A model generated the notes under the pieces. It ran no database searches. It had not been told where the DNA came from and saw only the letters and a program-made list of their open reading frames with translations. From an uncultured Collinsella sp. (GTDB lineage: Bacteria; Actinomycetota; Coriobacteriia; Coriobacteriales; Coriobacteriaceae), in contig UQWK01000067.1 in NCBI GenBank assembly GCA_900544725.1, forward strand, positions 1 through 8,400: DNA of 8,400 bases, read 5' to 3'. This document shows, in pieces, positions 6,322 through 8,400 of the stretch (position 1 is its first letter; the number at the start of each line of letters is the position of its first letter). The position numbers and the translations under genes are program-made.

Positions 6322-7123
6322 AGCTGGTGGCGATGATGAGGGCCGGACGCGCGCTGCCGGTGGTCTCGGCGATTGAGGTGGCGACGGCATGATCGGGGTC
6401 GCGGTCCATCACGATGGTGTTGACATCGGTCAGTTCGGCAAAGCGGTACATGCCTCGTCCGTTAACCTTGCTGTTGTCCATGAGGGCGACGCTTTGACGG
6501 GCGGCGGAGATCATGGCTGTTTTGGTCTCGGCCATCTGCGGAAAGTCGGTCGTAAAGCCGCAGCCGGGAACAAAAGCGCCGGGGCACATGACGGCAAGGT
6601 CGGCGTGGACCGTTTGAAGCGCCTGCATAGTGAGCGGTCCGTACAGATAACGATGGCCTTTGCGCAGCGCCCCGCCCAGCATGACGACATCGACCGAGGG
6701 CATGCTCTCGTCGATATAATCGGCAATGGTAATGTCCGCCGTGATGACGGTGATGCCATCGCGCTGGTCGAGGAGCCGGACAAATTCGAGAGCGGTGGTG
6801 CCCGAGTCTACGAGCAGCGTGTCGCCGTCATTGACGAGCTCGATGGCGCTTTGCGCGATGGCCTGCTTGGCGGCGACATTGACGTTGATGCGGCGATCCT
6901 GGGTGGATACGGTCAACCGCTTCTGGAGCGACACTGCGCCGCCATGCGTGCGACGCAGCTTGCCGGACTCGGCGAGCGCGTCTAGGTCGGCACGGGCGGT
7001 AACGGAGGACACGCCAAAGGTCTGGGCGATTTCTGCCACCTGCACCGAGGCGTTATGCTCGAGCATCTCCATGATGGCGGAACGACGCTCATCGGCGAAA
7101 GCTCGGGTTGTTGCGTGGGCCAT
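6320..7123 (-). CDS. DeoR/GlpR-family transcriptional regulator
   Basis: The 267-residue product has an N-terminal winged helix-turn-helix (about 12-66: RRSAIMEMLEHNASVQVAEI, GVSSVTARADLDALAESG, RRTHGGAV) and a C-terminal sugar-phosphate sensor domain of the DeoR class. Sensor marks are LLVDSGTT (103-110, phosphate-binding region), VVMLGGALR (146-154), GFTTDFPQMAETK (189-201) and LMDNSKVNGRGMYRFAELTDV (214-234). Such proteins usually repress sugar catabolic genes and release DNA when bound by a phosphorylated sugar. GGAG (7129-7132) sits five bases before the ATG. The gene is divergent from a class II aldolase across an AT-rich region with repeated TTCG-type half-sites, so regulation of the aldolase and itself is likely. 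The inducer is not readable; fructose- or tagatose-derived phosphates fit the neighbour. Confidence 0.9.
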   Translation of the reverse strand: MAHATTRAFADERRSAIMEMLEHNASVQVAEIAQTFGVSSVTARADLDALAESGKLRRTHGGAVSLQKRLTVSTQDRRINVNVAAKQAIAQSAIELVNDGDTLLVDSGTTALEFVRLLDQRDGITVITADITIADYIDESMPSVDVVMLGGALRKGHRYLYGPLTMQALQTVHADLAVMCPGAFVPGCGFTTDFPQMAETKTAMISAARQSVALMDNSKVNGRGMYRFAELTDVNTIVMDRDPDHAVATSIAETTGSARPALIIATS

Positions 7124-7172
7124 AGTTGCTCCATCATCGTCTGAAATTTGCAGGAATTGTGTTGACTCTATT

Positions 7173-7269
7173 TTCGTTCATTTTCTTTTTGAGTAAGAAA
7201 ACACCTTTCGATTACTTATCTTTTCTATAAAAGAAAGACGCTGAACGCTCAAAATTCAATATCGAACAT
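7173..7269. promoter_or_regulatory. Candidate DeoR-family operator cluster
   Basis: Three TTCG[A/T]T elements lie in the AT-rich divergent region: TTCGTT (7173-7178), TTCGAT (7207-7212) and, reversed, ATCGAA (7261-7266). The last is part of TATCGAACAT (7260-7269), which resembles one arm of E. coli GlpR-type sites and forms an imperfect dyad with AAATTCAA (7252-7259). Two further inverted repeats are present: TTTTCTT/AAGAAAA (7181-7187, 7195-7201) and TCTTTT/AAAAGA (7219-7224, 7229-7234). Which of these is the true site is unresolved; T-rich sequence makes chance palindromes common. Confidence 0.4.
7224..7252 (-). promoter_or_regulatory. Candidate promoter of the DeoR-family gene
   Basis: On the minus strand TTGAGC (7247-7252) and TATAGA (7224-7229) are 17 bases apart, each four of six to consensus. 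The -10 lies over the TCTTTT/AAAAGA inverted repeat and the -35 touches the TATCGAACAT dyad, which would suit autoregulation. The predicted leader is about 95 bases. Confidence 0.45.
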
Positions 7270-7458
7270 GTCCACTCGGCTCAAATTCCTTCCGTTTACT
7301 TTTCAAAAACGACTGTATTGACCTGCATGGGCTCAATATCTCGCGCGTGTAAAGCCGCTGAATTTCATACAATGAGCGCAGCAAAACGCAAGGTAAAACG
7401 CCTTGTGAACAACTACGCCCGATGTCCAGATGCGGGCGAGGGAGAGGAGCAAACGCTC
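7270..7458 (+). other. Leader and promoter region of the aldolase gene
   Basis: This stretch should hold the aldolase promoter, but no pair of boxes is convincing. TACAAT (7368-7373) is a good -10 (five of six) without a clear -35. TTGACC (7318-7323) is a good -35 without a -10 at 16-18 bases. The ribosome site AGAGGAG (7443-7449) lies nine bases before the ATG at 7459. The reading frame is open upstream to 7318, but that part has no ribosome site and lacks the aldolase family sequence. Confidence 0.45.
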
Positions 7459-8316
7459 ATGGCACTTGTTACCACCGAAAAGATGCTCAAGGACGCTCAG
7501 GCCGGCCACTACGCTGTTGGCGCTTTCAACGTCGAGAACCTCGAGTTTGTTATGGCCGTTCTGGCCGCTGCCGAGGAGACCAAGTCCCCCGTCATCATGC
7601 AGACCACCCCGGGCACCATCAAGACCGCTGGTCTGGACTACTTCTACGGCATGGTCAAGGCTGCCGCCGAGCGCGCTTCCGTGCCCGTCGCTCTGCACCT
7701 CGATCACGGCGATGGCTATGACCGCTGCATGCAGGCTTTCCGCACCGGCTACACCTCTGTCATGATCGACGGTTCGCACGAGTCCTTCGAGGACAACATC
7801 GCCCTGACCAAGTCCGTCGCCGACGCTGGCCGCGCCATGGGCGTTCCTGTCGAGGCTGAGCTCGGTAAGGTTGGCGGCAAGGAGGACGACGGTCCCGCGG
7901 TTGAGGGCGAGAGCCCCTACACCGATCCTGCCGAGGCCAAGGAGTTCGTCGAGCGTACCGGCTGCACCTCCCTCGCAATTGGCGTTGGCACCAGCCACGG
8001 TGTGTACACGAGCGATCCGCACATCGAGCAGTCCGTGGTCAAGGCTATCCGCGACGCCGTCGACGTGCCGCTGGTTCTGCACGGCACCTCCGGTGTGCCC
8101 GATGAGCAGGTTGCCGAGGCTGTGAAGAACGGCATCTGCAAGGTTAACTACGCCACCGAGCTGCGTCAGGCCTACACCAAGGGCTTCATGGCCTACATGG
8201 CCGAGAACCCCGCCTGCTTCGACCCCAAGAAGCCGGCTAAGGAGGGTATGCGTGAGATCACCGAGCTGGTTAAGATCCGCATGACCAACCTCAACTCTGT
8301 GGGCAAAGCAGAGTAA
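7459..8316 (+). CDS. Class II (zinc) ketose-bisphosphate aldolase, fructose- or tagatose-bisphosphate
   Basis: This cytoplasmic TIM-barrel enzyme cleaves a ketose-1,6-bisphosphate to dihydroxyacetone phosphate and glyceraldehyde-3-phosphate. The 285-residue length fits the short class II group containing B. subtilis FbaA and E. coli GatY/KbaY. D82 (proton donor) and H83 (zinc) lie in HLDHGDGYD, followed by VMIDGSH (101-107) and VEAELGKVGGKEDD (131-144). Zinc ligands H180 in GTSHGVY and H208 in LHGTSGVPDE follow, then KVNYATELR (228-236). The positions 82/83/180/208 agree with those I recall for GatY/KbaY but do not settle the substrate. Codon use is markedly biased (AAG, CTG, ATC, GAG, GCC/GCT), suggesting high expression as for a glycolytic enzyme, while the divergent DeoR regulator recalls tagatose operons. 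ATG 7459 is chosen for its AGAGGAG ribosome site and because residue 2 begins the family sequence. Confidence 0.93.
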   Translation: MALVTTEKMLKDAQAGHYAVGAFNVENLEFVMAVLAAAEETKSPVIMQTTPGTIKTAGLDYFYGMVKAAAERASVPVALHLDHGDGYDRCMQAFRTGYTSVMIDGSHESFEDNIALTKSVADAGRAMGVPVEAELGKVGGKEDDGPAVEGESPYTDPAEAKEFVERTGCTSLAIGVGTSHGVYTSDPHIEQSVVKAIRDAVDVPLVLHGTSGVPDEQVAEAVKNGICKVNYATELRQAYTKGFMAYMAENPACFDPKKPAKEGMREITELVKIRMTNLNSVGKAE

Positions 8317-8400
8317 CAGCAAGGGTACTCCGACTCGCTACATATCCCGGGGAGGGACGAGGGCTTAGTTCCCCAATCGTCCTCGGGCATGCAAAAAGCC
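8317..8400 (+). other. Downstream region of the aldolase with a hairpin, no clear terminator
   Basis: GGACGA (8355-8360) and TCGTCC (8377-8382) can pair, with GGG/CCC extending the stem inward past a two-base bulge. No T-tract follows, so it is not a canonical terminator. The final bases GCAAAAAGCC look like the left arm of a terminator whose right arm would lie beyond 8400; this cannot be verified here. Confidence 0.3.

Noticed and set aside
7318..7458. A 47-codon upstream extension of the aldolase frame.
   Set aside because: It has no ribosome site at its start and extends beyond the normal length of the family, while ATG 7459 has a well-spaced AGAGGAG.
7333..8322. A 329-codon minus-strand frame over the aldolase.
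   Set aside because: It is antisense to a strongly codon-biased conserved gene and its Gly/Val/Leu/Asp-rich product resembles no family.

Overview
The window looks like chromosomal DNA from a high-GC anaerobic actinobacterium of the Coriobacteriia, most likely Collinsella or a close relative. This is inferred from GC-rich codon use, strong AGGAGG-type ribosome sites, a type-2 (Firmicutes/Coriobacteria-style) GalT, a flavodiiron protein, and gene content typical of gut anaerobes. No rRNA or phylogenetic marker is present, so the genus is not proven.

Layout. Positions 1-470 (minus) hold the 5' part of an AAA+ ATPase of the AAA_14/DUF4143 class, cut by the window edge. It is preceded at 507-601 by three 33-bp tandem units, two of them clear imperfect palindromes. 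Positions 687-776 carry the end of the gal operon: a terminator hairpin, and an inverted repeat that contains the galT stop codon. Positions 775-3599 (minus) are the overlapping pair galK-galT. Positions 3600-3937 form a divergent control region with three copies of one 14-bp LacI-type operator. Positions 3938-4969 (plus) encode a LacI/GalR-family regulator. Positions 5099-6259 (plus) encode a flavodiiron protein (FprA family). A bidirectional terminator at 6282-6321 separates it from a convergent DeoR-family regulator (6320-7123, minus). An AT-rich divergent region follows, then a class II ketose-bisphosphate aldolase (7459-8316, plus).

How the genes work together. GalK phosphorylates galactose and GalT exchanges galactose-1-phosphate with UDP-glucose (Leloir pathway). 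galE and galM are not in the window. The divergent LacI-family protein, with matching operators between it and galK, is very probably the galactose-responsive repressor of galKT and of itself. The aldolase feeds either glycolysis or a tagatose-phosphate route; its divergent DeoR-family neighbour probably responds to a sugar phosphate. The flavodiiron protein is an independent single-gene unit, probably for O2 or NO reduction.

Most of the window is ordinary metabolic chromosome. I see no clearly new system. The best candidates for a second look are the 33-bp palindromic array before the DUF4143-type ATPase, the three-operator gal switch, and the unresolved substrate (fructose- or tagatose-bisphosphate) of the aldolase.
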